Below are positions 29,572 through 44,745 of a stretch of 64,000 nucleotides of DNA, piece by piece; the first letter of the stretch is position 1; each line of letters begins with the position of its first letter. Made by a program: the position numbers and the translations under genes. The notes under the pieces are model-generated. The model did not search any database. It saw nothing but the letters and a program-made list of their open reading frames with translations, and was not told the origin of the DNA. Location: NCBI RefSeq assembly GCF_051020765.1, contig NW_027469354.1:1-64000 (forward strand), read 5' to 3'. Origin of the DNA: Lasioglossum baleicum (lineage: Eukaryota > Arthropoda > Insecta > Hymenoptera > Halictidae).

Positions 29572-31195
29572 CCTAACTCATATCCTACAACGCACAACGC
29601 ACAACGCATAACGCATACCGCATAACGCATAACGCATAACGCACAACGCACAACGCAAATCCATAACACATAACGCATAACGCATAACGCATAACGCATA
29701 ACGCATAACGCATAACGCATAACGCATAACGCATAACGCATAACGCATAACGCATAACGCATAACGCATAACGCATAACGCATAACGCATAACGCATAAC
29801 GCATAACGCATAACGCATAACGCACAACGCACAACGCATAACGCAAACGCATAACGCATAACGTATAACGCACAACGCACAACGCACAACGCACAACGCA
29901 CAACGCACAACGCATAACGCATAACGCATAACGCATAACGCATAACGCATAACGCATAACGCACAACGCACAACGCATAACGCAAACGCATAACGCATAA
30001 CGCATAACGTATAACGCACAACGCACAACGCACAACGCACAACGCACAACGCATAACGCATAACGCATAACGCACAACGCATAACGCATACCGCATAACG
30101 CATAACGCATAACGCACAACGCACAACGCAAATCCATAACACATAACGCATAACGCATAACGCATAACGCATAACGCATAACGCATAACGCATAACGCAT
30201 AACGCATAACGCATAACGCATAACGCATAACGCATAACGCATAACGCATAACGCATAACGCATAACGCATAACGCATAACGCATAACGCATAACGCATAA
30301 CGCATAACGCATAACGCATAACGCATAACGCATAACGCATAACGCATAACGCATAACGCATAACGCATAACGCATAACGCATAACGCATAACGCATAACG
30401 CATAACGCATAACGCATAACGCATAACGCATAACGCATAACGCATAACGCATAACGCATAACGCATAACGCATAACGCATAACGCATAAAGCATAACGCA
30501 TAACGCATAACGCACAACGCACAACGCACAACGCACAACGCACAACGCATAACGCATAACGCATAACGCATAACGCATAACGCACAACGCATAACGCAGA
30601 GCCCATAACACATAACGCATAACCCATAACGCATATCGCATAACTCATAACGCATAACGCACAACGCAGAGCCCATAACGCATAACGCATAACGCATAAC
30701 GCATAACGCATAACGCATAACGCATAACGCATAAGGCACAACGCATAACGCATAACGCATAACGCAAATCCATAACACATAACGCATAACGCATAACGCA
30801 TAACGCATAACACATAACGCATAACGCATAACGCATAACGCATAACGCATAACGCATAACGCATAACGCATAACGCATAACGCATAACGCATAACGCATA
30901 ACGCATAACGCATAACGCATAACGCATAACGCATAACGCATAACGCATAACGCATAACGCATAACGCATAACGCATAACGCATAACGCATAACGCATAAC
31001 GCATAACGCATAACGCATAACGCATAACGCATAACGCATAACGCATAACGCATAACGCATAACGCATAACGCACAACGCACAACGCAAATCCATAACACA
31101 TAACGCATAACGCATAACGCATAACGCAAATCCATAACACATAACGCATAACGCACAACGCATAACGCATAACGCATATCGCATAACGCATAACG
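29572..31195 (+). repeat. HOR 22 (1624 bp)
   Basis: S-module, T-blocks (TATAACG at 29864 and 30010), CATACCG, CAAATC, a 49-unit pure tract ended by CATAAAG at 30485, CACAACG x5, G-module 30597-30673, CATAAGG, CATAACA, long pure tract, CAAATC tail. The CATAAAG/CACAACG x5 junction is shared with HORs 2 and 33. Confidence 0.9.
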
Positions 31196-33377
31196 CCTAA
31201 CTCATATCCTACAACGCACAACGCACAACGCATAACGCATACCGCATAACGCATAACGCATAACGCACAACGCACAACGCAAATCCATAACACATAACGC
31301 ATAACGCATAACGCATAACGCATAACGCATAACGCATAACGCATAACGCATAACGCATAACGCATAACGCATAACGCATAACGCATAACGCATAACGCAT
31401 AACGCATAACGCATAACGCATAACGCATAACGCATAACGCATAACGCATAACGCATAACGCATAACGCATAACGCATAACGCATAACGCATAACGCATAA
31501 CGCATAACGCATAACGCACAACGCACAACGCATAACGCATAACGCATAACGCATAACGCATAACGCATAACGCATAACGCATAACGCATAACGCATAACG
31601 CAAACGCATAACGCATAACGCATAACGCATAACGCATAACGCATAACGCATAACGCATAACGCATAACGCATAACGCACAACGCACAACGCAAATCCATA
31701 ACACATAACGCATAACGCATAACGCATAACGCATAACGCATAACGCATAACTCATAACGCATAACGCATAACGCATAACGCATAACGCATAACGCATAAC
31801 GCATAACGCATAACGCATAACGCATAACGCATAACGCATAACGCATAACGCATAACGCATAACGCATAACGCATAACGCATAACGCATAACGCATAACGC
31901 ATAACGCATAACGCATAACGCATAACGCATAATGCATAACGCATAACGCAAACGCATAACGCATAACGCATAACGCATAACGCACAACGCATAACGCAAA
32001 CGCATAACGCACAACGCACAACGCACAACGCATAACGCATAACGCATAACGCATAACGCATAACGCATAACGCATAACGCATAACGCATAACGCATAACG
32101 CATAACGTAGAACGCATAACGCATAACGCACAACGCACAACGCACAACGCATAACGCACAACGCACAACGCACAACGCATAACGCATAACGCATAACGCA
32201 TAACGCATAACGCATAACGCATAACGCATAACGCATAACGCATAACGCATAACGCATAACGCATAACGCATAACGCATAACGCATAACGCATAACGCATA
32301 ACGCATAACGCATAACGCATAACGCATAACGCATAACGCATAACGCATAACGCATAACGCATAACGCATAACGCATAACGCATAACGCATAACGCATAAC
32401 GCATAACGCATAACGCATAACGCATAACGCATAACGCATAACGCATAACGCATAACGCATAACGCATAACGCATAACGCATAACGCATAACGCATAACGC
32501 ATAACGCATAACGCATAACGCATAACGCATAACGCATAACGCATAACGCATAACGCATAACGTATAACGCATAACGCATAACGCATAACGCATAACGCAT
32601 AACGCATAACGCATAACGCACAACGCACAACGCACAACGCATAACGCATACCGCATAACGCATAACGCATAACGCATAACGCATAACGCATAACGCATAA
32701 CGCACAACGCACAACGCACAACGCACAACGCACAACGCACAACGCACAACGCATAACGCATAACGCATAACGCATAACGCATAACGCACAACGCATAACG
32801 CAGAGCCCATAACACATAACGCATAACCCATAACGCATATCGCATAACTCATAACGCATAACGCACAACGCAGAGCCCATAACGCATAACGCATAACGCA
32901 TAACGCATAACGCATAAGGCACAACGCATAACGCATAACGCAAATCCATAACACATAACGCATAACGCACAACGCATAACGCATAACGCATAACGCATAA
33001 CGCATAACGCATAACGCATAACGCATAACGCATAACGCATAACGCATAACGCACAACGCACAACGCATAACGCATAACGCATAACGCATAACGCATAACG
33101 CATAACGCATAACGCATAACGCATAACGCATAACGCAAACGCATAACGCATAACGCATAACGCATAACGCATAACGCATAACGCATAACGCATAACGCAT
33201 AACGCACAACGCACAACGCAAATCCATAACACATAACGCATAACGCATAACGCATAACGCATAACGCATAACGCATAACTCATAACGCATAACGCATAAC
33301 GCATAACGCAAATCCATAACACATAACGCATAACGCACAACGCATAACGCATAACGCATATCGCATAACGCATAACG
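31196..33377 (+). repeat. HOR 23 (2182 bp), irregular
   Basis: S-module, pure tract, CACAACG x2, CAAACG near 31602, CAAATC, CATAACT near 31746, CATAATG near 31928, two CAAACG, a private TAGAACG near 32107, a 55-unit pure tract to TATAACG near 32562, CACAACG x3, CATACCG, CACAACG x7, G-module 32801-32877, CATAAGG, CAAACG, CAAATC, CATAACT near 33275, CAAATC tail. It carries several variants absent from its neighbours. Confidence 0.87.
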
Positions 33378-36155
33378 CCTAACTCATATCCTACAACGCA
33401 CAACGCACAACGCATAACGCATACCGCATAACGCATAACGCATAACGCACAACGCACAACGCAAATCCATAACACATAACGCATAACGCATAACGCATAA
33501 CGCATAACGCATAACGCATAACGCATAACGCATAACGCATAACGCATAACGCATAACGCATAACGCATAACGCATAACGCATAACGCATAACGCATAACG
33601 CATAACGCATAACGCATAACGCATAACGCATAACGCATAACGCATAACGCATAACGCATAACGCATAACGCATAACGCATAACGCATAACGCATAACGCA
33701 TAACGCATAACGCATAACGCATAACGCATAACGCATAACGCACAACGCACAACGCATAACGCATAACGCATAACGCATAACGCATAACGCATAACGCATA
33801 ACGCATAACGCATAACGCATAACGCAAACGCATAACGCATAACGCATAACGCATAACGCATAACGCATAACGCATAACGCATAACGCATAACGCATAACG
33901 CACAACGCACAACGCAAATCCATAACACATAACGCATAACGCATAACGCATAACGCATAACGCATAACGCATAACTCATAACGCATAACGCATAACGCAT
34001 AACGCATAACGCATAACGCATAACGCATAACGCATAACGCATAACGCATAACGCATAACGCATAACGCATAACGCATAACGCATAACGCATAACGCATAA
34101 CGCATAACGCATAACGCATAACGCATAACGCATAACGCATAACGCATAACGCATAACGCATAACGCATAACGCATAACGCATAACGCATAACGCATAACG
34201 CATAACGCATAACGCATAACGCATAACGCATAACGCATAACGCATAACGCATAACGCATAACGCATAACGCATAACGCATAACGCATAACGCATAACGCA
34301 TAACGCATAACGCATAACGCATAACGCATAACGCATAACGCACAACGCACAACGCACAACGCACAACGCATAACGCATACCGCATAACGCATAACGCATA
34401 ACGCATAACGCATAACGCATAACGCATAACGCATAACGCATAACGCACAACGCACAACGCACAACGCACAACGCACAACGCATAACGCATAACGCATAAC
34501 GCATAACGCATAACGCACAACGCATAACGCAGAGCCCATAACACATAACGCATAACCCATAACGCATATCGCATAACTCATAACGCATAACGCACAACGC
34601 AGAGCCCATAACGCATAACGCATAACGCATAACGCATAACGCATAACGCATAACGCATAACGCATAACGCATAACGCATAACGCATAACGCATAACGCAT
34701 AACGCATAAGGCACAACGCATAACGCATAACGCATAACGCATAACGCATAACGCATAACGCATAACGCATAACTCATAACGCATAACGCATAACGCATAA
34801 CGCATAACGCATAACGCATAACGCATAACGCATAACGCATAACGCATAACGCATAACGCAAACGCATAACGCATAACGCATAACGCATAACGCATAACGC
34901 ATAACGCATAACGCACAACGCACAACGCAAATCCATAACACATAACGCATAACGCATAACGCATAACGCATAACGCATAACGCATAACTCATAACGCATA
35001 ACGCATAACGCATAACGCATAACGCATAACGCATAACGCATAACGCATAACGCATAACGCATAACGCATAACGCATAACGCATAACGCATAACGCATAAC
35101 GCATAACGCATAACGCATAACGCATAACGCATAACGCATAACGCATAACGCATAACGCATAACGCATAACGCATAACGCATAACGCATAACGCATAACGC
35201 ATAACGCATAACGCATAACGCATAACGCATAACGCATAACGCATAACGCATAACGCACAACGCACAACGCACAACGCACAACGCATAACGCATACCGCAT
35301 AACGCATAACGCATAACGCATAACGCATAACGCATAACGCATAACGCATAACGCATAACGCACAACGCACAACGCACAACGCACAACGCACAACGCATAA
35401 CGCATAACGCATAACGCATAACGCATAACGCACAACGCATAACGCAGAGCCCATAACACATAACGCATAACCCATAACGCATATCGCATAACTCATAACG
35501 CATAACGCACAACGCAGAGCCCATAACGCATAACGCATAACGCATAACGCATAACGCATAACGCATAACGCATAACGCATAACGCATAACGCATAACGCA
35601 TAACGCATAACGCATAAGGCACAACGCATAACGCATAACGCATAACGCATAACGCATAACGCATAACGCATAACGCATAACTCATAACGCATAACGCATA
35701 ACGCATAACGCATAACGCATAACGCATAACGCATAACGCATAACGCATAACGCATAACGCATAACGCAAACGCATAACGCATAACGCATAACGCATAACG
35801 CATAACGCATAACGCATAACGCATAACGCATAACGCATAACGCATAACGCATAACGCATAACGCATAACGCATAACGCATAACGCATAACGCATAACGCA
35901 TAACGCATAACGCATAACGCATAACGCATAACGCATAACGCATAACGCAAACGCATAACGCATAACGCATAACGCACAACGCATAACGCAAACGCATAAC
36001 GCACAACGCACAACGCACAACGCATAACGCATAACGCACAACGCACAACGCATAACGCATAACGCATAACGCATAACGCATAACGCATAACGCATAACGC
36101 ATAACGCATAACGCATAACGCACAACGCATAACGCATATCGCATAACGCATAACG
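33378..36155 (+). repeat. HOR 24 (2778 bp), two K-block plus G-module units
   Basis: S-module, CAAACG, CAAATC, CATAACT near 33970, then K-block 34341-34529 with G-module 34530-34606, CATAAGG, CATAACT, CAAACG, CAAATC, CATAACT, then K-block 35256-35444 with G-module 35445-35521, CATAAGG, CATAACT, CAAACG and an A-block near 35948. The internal repeat is 915 bp, measured between the two G-modules. Confidence 0.9.
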
Positions 36156-37144
36156 CCTAACTCATATCCTACAACGCACAACGCACAACGCATAACGCAT
36201 ACCGCATAACGCATAACGCATAACGCATAACGCACAACGCACAACGCAAATCCATAACACATAACGCATAACGCATAACGCATAACGCATAACGCATAAC
36301 GCATAACGCATAACGCATAACGCATAACGCATAACGCATAACGCATAACGCATAACGCATAACGCATAACGCATAACGCATAACGCATAACGCATAACGC
36401 ATAACGCATAACGCATAACGCATAACGCATAACGCATAACGCATAACGCATAACGCATAACGCATAACGCATAACGCATAACGCATAACGCATAACGCAT
36501 AACGCATAACGCACAACGCACAACGCATAACGCAAACGCATAACGCATAACGTATAACGCACAACGCACAACGCACAACGCACAACGCACAACGCACAAC
36601 GCATAACGCATAACGCATAACGCATAACGCATAACGCATAACGCATAACGCATAACGCATAACGCATAACGCATAACGCATAACGCATAACGCATAACGC
36701 ATAACGCATAACGCATAACGCATAACGCATAACGCATAACGCATAACGCATAACGCATAACGCATAACGCATAACGCATAACGCATAACGCATAACGCAT
36801 AACGCATAACGCATAACGCATAACGCATAACGCATAACGCATAACGCATAACGCATAACGCATAACGCATAACGCATAACGCATAACGCATAACGCATAA
36901 CGCATAACGCATAACGCATAACGCATAACGCATAACGCATAACGCATAACGCATAACGCATAACGCATAACGCAAACGCATAACGCATAACGCATAACGC
37001 ACAACGCATAACGCAAACGCATAACGCACAACGCACAACGCATAACGCATAAGGCACAACGCATAACGCATAACGCAAATCCATAACACATAACGCATAA
37101 CGCACAACGCATAACGCATAACGCATATCGCATAACGCATAACG
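36156..37144 (+). repeat. HOR 25 (989 bp), no G-module
   Basis: S-module with four CATAACG, pure tract, one T-block (TATAACG at 36553), CACAACG run, a second long pure tract to CAAACG near 36973, a reduced A-block and E-tail. The same layout recurs at 40656 with two more heptamers. Confidence 0.9.
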
Positions 37145-38351
37145 CCTAACTCATATCCTACAACGCACAACGCACAACGCATAACGCATACCGCATAACG
37201 CATAACGCATAACGCACAACGCACAACGCAAATCCATAACACATAACGCATAACGCATAACGCATAACGCATAACGCATAACGCATAACGCATAACGCAT
37301 AACGCATAACGCATAACGCATAACGCATAACGCATAACGCATAACGCATAACGCATAACGCATAACGCATAACGCATAACGCATAACGCATAACGCATAA
37401 CGCATAACGCATAACGCATAACGCATAACGCATAACGCATAACGCATAACGCATAACGCATAACGCATAACGCATAACGCATAACGCATAACGCATAACG
37501 CATAACGCATAACGCATAACGCACAACGCACAACGCACAACGCACAACGCATAACGCATACCGCATAACGCATAACGCATAACGCATAACGCATAACGCA
37601 TAACGCATAACGCATAACGCATAACGCACAACGCACAACGCACAACGCACAACGCACAACGCATAACGCATAACGCATAACGCATAACGCATAACGCACA
37701 ACGCATAACGCAGAGCCCATAACACATAACGCATAACCCATAACGCATATCGCATAACTCATAACGCATAACGCACAACGCAGAGCCCATAACGCATAAC
37801 GCATAACGCATAACGCATAACGCATAACGCATAACGCATAACGCATAACGCATAACGCATAACGCATAACGCATAACGCATAACGCATAACGCATAACGC
37901 ATAACGCATAACGCATAACGCATAACGCATAACGCATAACGCATAACGCATAACGCATAACGCATAACGCATAACGCATAACGCATAACGCATAACGCAT
38001 AACGCATAACGCATAACGCATAACGCATAACGCATAACGCATAACGCATAACGCATAACGCATAACGCATAACGCATAACGCATAACGCATAACGCATAA
38101 CGCATAACGCATAACGCATAACGCATAACGCATAACGCATAACGCATAACGCATAACGCATAACGCATAACGCATAACGCAAACGCATAACGCATAACGC
38201 ATAACGCACAACGCATAACGCAAACGCATAACGCACAACGCACAACGCATAACGCATAAGGCACAACGCATAACGCATAACGCAAATCCATAACACATAA
38301 CGCATAACGCACAACGCATAACGCATAACGCATATCGCATAACGCATAACG
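37145..38351 (+). repeat. HOR 26 (1207 bp)
   Basis: S-module, pure tract, K-block 37522-37710, G-module 37711-37787, a 56-unit pure tract to CAAACG at about 38180, reduced A-block and E-tail. HOR 29 has the same plan with one heptamer fewer. Confidence 0.91.
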
Positions 38352-40655
38352 CCTAACTCATATCCTACAACGCACAACGCACAACGCATAACGCATACCG
38401 CATAACGCATAACGCATAACGCACAACGCACAACGCAAATCCATAACACATAACGCATAACGCATAACGCATAACGCATAACGCATAACGCATAACGCAT
38501 AACGCATAACGCATAACGCATAACGCATAACGCATAACGCATAACGCATAACGCATAACGCATAACGCATAACGCATAACGCATAACGCATAACGCATAA
38601 CGCATAACGCATAACGCATAACGCATAACGCATAACGCATAACGCATAACGCATAACGCATAACGCATAACGCATAACGCATAACGCATAACGCATAACG
38701 CATAACGCATAACGCATAACGCATAACGCATAACGCATAACGCATAACGCATAACGCATAACGCATAACGCATAACGCATAACGCATAACGCATAACGCA
38801 TAACGCATAACGCATAACGCATAACGCATAACGCACAACGCACAACGCACAACGCACAACGCATAACGCATACCGCATAACGCATAACGCATAACGCATA
38901 ACGCATAACGCATAACGCATAACGCATAACGCATAACGCACAACGCACAACGCACAACGCACAACGCACAACGCATAACGCATAACGCATAACGCATAAC
39001 GCATAACGCACAACGCATAACGCAGAGCCCATAACACATAACGCATAACCCATAACGCATATCGCATAACTCATAACGCATAACGCACAACGCAGAGCCC
39101 ATAACGCATAACGCATAACGCATAACGCATAACGCATAACGCATAACGCATAACGCATAACGCATAACGCATAACGCATAACGCATAACGCATAACGCAT
39201 AAGGCACAACGCATAACGCATAACGCATAACGCATAACGCATAACGCATAACGCATAACGCATAACTCATAACGCATAACGCATAACGCATAACGCATAA
39301 CGCATAACGCATAACGCATAACGCATAACGCATAACGCATAACGCATAACGCAAACGCATAACGCATAACGCATAACGCATAACGCATAACGCATAACGC
39401 ATAACGCACAACGCACAACGCAAATCCATAACACATAACGCATAACGCATAACGCATAACGCATAACGCATAACGCATAACTCATAACGCATAACGCATA
39501 ACGCATAACGCATAACGCATAACGCATAACGCATAACGCATAACGCATAACGCATAACGCATAACGCATAACGCATAACGCATAACGCATAACGCATAAC
39601 GCATAACGCATAACGCATAACGCATAACGCATAACGCATAACGCATAACGCATAACGCATAACGCATAACGCATAACGCATAACGCATAACGCATAACGC
39701 ATAACGCATAACGCATAACGCATAACGCATAACGCATAACGCATAACGCACAACGCACAACGCACAACGCACAACGCATAACGCATACCGCATAACGCAT
39801 AACGCATAACGCATAACGCATAACGCATAACGCATAACGCATAACGCATAACGCACAACGCACAACGCACAACGCACAACGCACAACGCATAACGCATAA
39901 CGCATAACGCATAACGCATAACGCACAACGCATAACGCAGAGCCCATAACACATAACGCATAACCCATAACGCATATCGCATAACTCATAACGCATAACG
40001 CACAACGCAGAGCCCATAACGCATAACGCATAACGCATAACGCATAACGCATAACGCATAACGCATAACGCATAACGCATAACGCATAACGCATAACGCA
40101 TAACGCATAAGGCACAACGCATAACGCATAACGCATAACGCATAACGCATAACGCATAACGCATAACGCATAACTCATAACGCATAACGCATAACGCATA
40201 ACGCATAACGCATAACGCATAACGCATAACGCATAACGCATAACGCATAACGCATAACGCAAACGCATAACGCATAACGCATAACGCATAACGCATAACG
40301 CATAACGCATAACGCATAACGCATAACGCATAACGCATAACGCATAACGCATAACGCATAACGCATAACGCATAACGCATAACGCATAACGCATAACGCA
40401 TAACGCATAACGCATAACGCATAACGCATAACGCATAACGCATAACGCAAACGCATAACGCATAACGCATAACGCACAACGCATAACGCAAACGCATAAC
40501 GCACAACGCACAACGCACAACGCATAACGCATAACGCACAACGCACAACGCATAACGCATAACGCATAACGCATAACGCATAACGCATAACGCATAACGC
40601 ATAACGCATAACGCATAACGCACAACGCATAACGCATATCGCATAACGCATAACG
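38352..40655 (+). repeat. HOR 27 (2304 bp), two K-block plus G-module units
   Basis: K-block 38834-39022 with G-module 39023-39099, then CATAAGG, CATAACT, CAAACG, CAAATC and CATAACT, then K-block 39749-39937 with G-module 39938-40014, then CATAAGG, CATAACT, CAAACG and an A-block. The two G-modules are 915 bp apart, exactly as in HOR 24. Confidence 0.91.
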
Positions 40656-41658
40656 CCTAACTCATATCCTACAACGCACAACGCACAACGCATAACGCAT
40701 ACCGCATAACGCATAACGCATAACGCATAACGCACAACGCACAACGCAAATCCATAACACATAACGCATAACGCATAACGCATAACGCATAACGCATAAC
40801 GCATAACGCATAACGCATAACGCATAACGCATAACGCATAACGCATAACGCATAACGCATAACGCATAACGCATAACGCATAACGCATAACGCATAACGC
40901 ATAACGCATAACGCATAACGCATAACGCATAACGCATAACGCATAACGCATAACGCATAACGCATAACGCATAACGCATAACGCATAACGCATAACGCAT
41001 AACGCATAACGCATAACGCACAACGCACAACGCATAACGCAAACGCATAACGCATAACGTATAACGCACAACGCACAACGCACAACGCACAACGCACAAC
41101 GCACAACGCATAACGCATAACGCATAACGCATAACGCATAACGCATAACGCATAACGCATAACGCATAACGCATAACGCATAACGCATAACGCATAACGC
41201 ATAACGCATAACGCATAACGCATAACGCATAACGCATAACGCATAACGCATAACGCATAACGCATAACGCATAACGCATAACGCATAACGCATAACGCAT
41301 AACGCATAACGCATAACGCATAACGCATAACGCATAACGCATAACGCATAACGCATAACGCATAACGCATAACGCATAACGCATAACGCATAACGCATAA
41401 CGCATAACGCATAACGCATAACGCATAACGCATAACGCATAACGCATAACGCATAACGCATAACGCATAACGCATAACGCATAACGCAAACGCATAACGC
41501 ATAACGCATAACGCACAACGCATAACGCAAACGCATAACGCACAACGCACAACGCATAACGCATAAGGCACAACGCATAACGCATAACGCAAATCCATAA
41601 CACATAACGCATAACGCACAACGCATAACGCATAACGCATATCGCATAACGCATAACG
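40656..41658 (+). repeat. HOR 28 (1003 bp), copy of HOR 25
   Basis: Same order as HOR 25 (TATAACG at 41060, no G-module) and two heptamers longer. It lies 4500 bp downstream of HOR 25. Confidence 0.91.
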
Positions 41659-42858
41659 CCTAACTCATATCCTACAACGCACAACGCACAACGCATAACG
41701 CATACCGCATAACGCATAACGCATAACGCACAACGCACAACGCAAATCCATAACACATAACGCATAACGCATAACGCATAACGCATAACGCATAACGCAT
41801 AACGCATAACGCATAACGCATAACGCATAACGCATAACGCATAACGCATAACGCATAACGCATAACGCATAACGCATAACGCATAACGCATAACGCATAA
41901 CGCATAACGCATAACGCATAACGCATAACGCATAACGCATAACGCATAACGCATAACGCATAACGCATAACGCATAACGCATAACGCATAACGCATAACG
42001 CATAACGCATAACGCATAACGCATAACGCATAACGCACAACGCACAACGCACAACGCACAACGCATAACGCATACCGCATAACGCATAACGCATAACGCA
42101 TAACGCATAACGCATAACGCATAACGCATAACGCATAACGCACAACGCACAACGCACAACGCACAACGCACAACGCATAACGCATAACGCATAACGCATA
42201 ACGCATAACGCACAACGCATAACGCAGAGCCCATAACACATAACGCATAACCCATAACGCATATCGCATAACTCATAACGCATAACGCACAACGCAGAGC
42301 CCATAACGCATAACGCATAACGCATAACGCATAACGCATAACGCATAACGCATAACGCATAACGCATAACGCATAACGCATAACGCATAACGCATAACGC
42401 ATAACGCATAACGCATAACGCATAACGCATAACGCATAACGCATAACGCATAACGCATAACGCATAACGCATAACGCATAACGCATAACGCATAACGCAT
42501 AACGCATAACGCATAACGCATAACGCATAACGCATAACGCATAACGCATAACGCATAACGCATAACGCATAACGCATAACGCATAACGCATAACGCATAA
42601 CGCATAACGCATAACGCATAACGCATAACGCATAACGCATAACGCATAACGCATAACGCATAACGCATAACGCATAACGCATAACGCAAACGCATAACGC
42701 ATAACGCATAACGCACAACGCATAACGCAAACGCATAACGCACAACGCACAACGCATAACGCATAAGGCACAACGCATAACGCATAACGCAAATCCATAA
42801 CACATAACGCATAACGCACAACGCATAACGCATAACGCATATCGCATAACGCATAACG
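41659..42858 (+). repeat. HOR 29 (1200 bp), copy of HOR 26
   Basis: K-block 42036-42224, G-module 42225-42301, pure tract to CAAACG at about 42687, reduced A-block, E-tail. The start is 4514 bp after HOR 26 and the order of modules is unchanged. Confidence 0.91.
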
Positions 42859-44322
42859 CCTAACTCATATCCTACAACGCACAACGCACAACGCATAACG
42901 CATACCGCATAACGCATAACGCATAACGCACAACGCACAACGCAAATCCATAACACATAACGCATAACGCATAACGCATAACGCATAACGCATAACGCAT
43001 AACGCATAACGCATAACGCATAACGCATAACGCATAACGCATAACGCATAACGCATAACGCATAACGCATAACGCATAACGCATAACGCATAACGCATAA
43101 CGCATAACGCATAACGCATAACGCATAACGCATAACGCATAACGCATAACGCATAACGCATAACGCATAACGCATAACGCATAACGCATAACGCATAACG
43201 CATAACGCATAACGCATAACGCATAACGCATAACGCATAACGCATAACGCATAACGCACAACGCACAACGCACAACGCACAACGCATAACGCATACCGCA
43301 TAACGCATAACGCATAACGCATAACGCATAACGCATAACGCATAACGCATAACGCATAACGCACAACGCACAACGCACAACGCACAACGCACAACGCATA
43401 ACGCATAACGCATAACGCATAACGCATAACGCACAACGCATAACGCAGAGCCCATAACACATAACGCATAACCCATAACGCATATCGCATAACTCATAAC
43501 GCATAACGCACAACGCAGAGCCCATAACGCATAACGCATAACGCATAACGCATAACGCATAACGCATAACGCATAACGCATAACGCATAACGCATAACGC
43601 ATAACGCATAAGGCACAACGCATAACGCATAACGCATAACGCATAACGCATAACGCATAACGCATAACGCATAACGCATAACTCATAACGCATAACGCAT
43701 AACGCATAACGCATAACGCATAACGCATAACGCATAACGCATAACGCATAACGCATAACGCATAACGCAAACGCATAACGCATAACGCATAACGCATAAC
43801 GCATAACGCATAACGCATAACGCACAACGCACAACGCAAATCCATAACACATAACGCATAACGCATAACGCATAACGCATAACGCATAACGCATAACGCA
43901 TAACGCATAACGCATAACGCATAACGCATAACGCATAACGCATAACGCATAACGCATAACGCATAACGCATAACGCATAACGCATAACGCATAACGCATA
44001 ACGCATAACGCATAACGCATAACGCATAACGCATAACGCATAACGCATAACGCATAACGCATAACGCATAACGCATAACGCAAACGCATAACGCATAACG
44101 CATAACGCACAACGCATAACGCAAACGCATAACGCACAACGCACAACGCACAACGCATAACGCATAACGCACAACGCACAACGCATAACGCATAACGCAT
44201 AACGCATAACGCATAACGCATAACGCATAAGGCACAACGCATAACGCATAACGCAAATCCATAACACATAACGCATAACGCACAACGCATAACGCATAAC
44301 GCATATCGCATAACGCATAACG
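42859..44322 (+). repeat. HOR 30 (1464 bp), class A
   Basis: S-module, pure tract, K-block 43257-43445, G-module 43446-43522, CATAAGG, CATAACT near 43679, CAAACG, CAAATC, pure tract, A-block near 44091, E-tail. Confidence 0.92.
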
Positions 44323-44745
44323 CCTAACTCATATCCTACAACGCACAACGCACAACGCATAACGCATACCGCATAACGCATAACGCATAACGCACAACGC
44401 ACAACGCAAATCCATAACACATAACGCATAACGCATAACGCATAACGCATAACGCATAACGCATAACGCATAACGCATAACGCATAACGCATAACGCATA
44501 ACGCATAACGCATAACGCTTAACGCATAACGCATAACGCATAACGCATAACGCATAACGCATAACGCATAACGCAAACGCATAACGCATAACGCATAACG
44601 CACAACGCATAACGCAAACGCATAACGCACAACGCACAACGCATAACGCATAAGGCACAACGCATAACGCATAACGCAAATCCATAACACATAACGCATA
44701 ACGCACAACGCATAACGCATAACGCATATCGCATAACGCATAACG
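44323..44745 (+). repeat. HOR 31 (423 bp), shortest HOR
   Basis: S-module, a pure tract broken by CTTAACG at 44518, a reduced A-block and E-tail. It keeps both end modules but no K-, G- or T-block, as expected for an internal deletion of a HOR 29-type or HOR 33-type unit. CTTAACG lies 195 bp after the marker here and in HOR 33. Confidence 0.91.
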
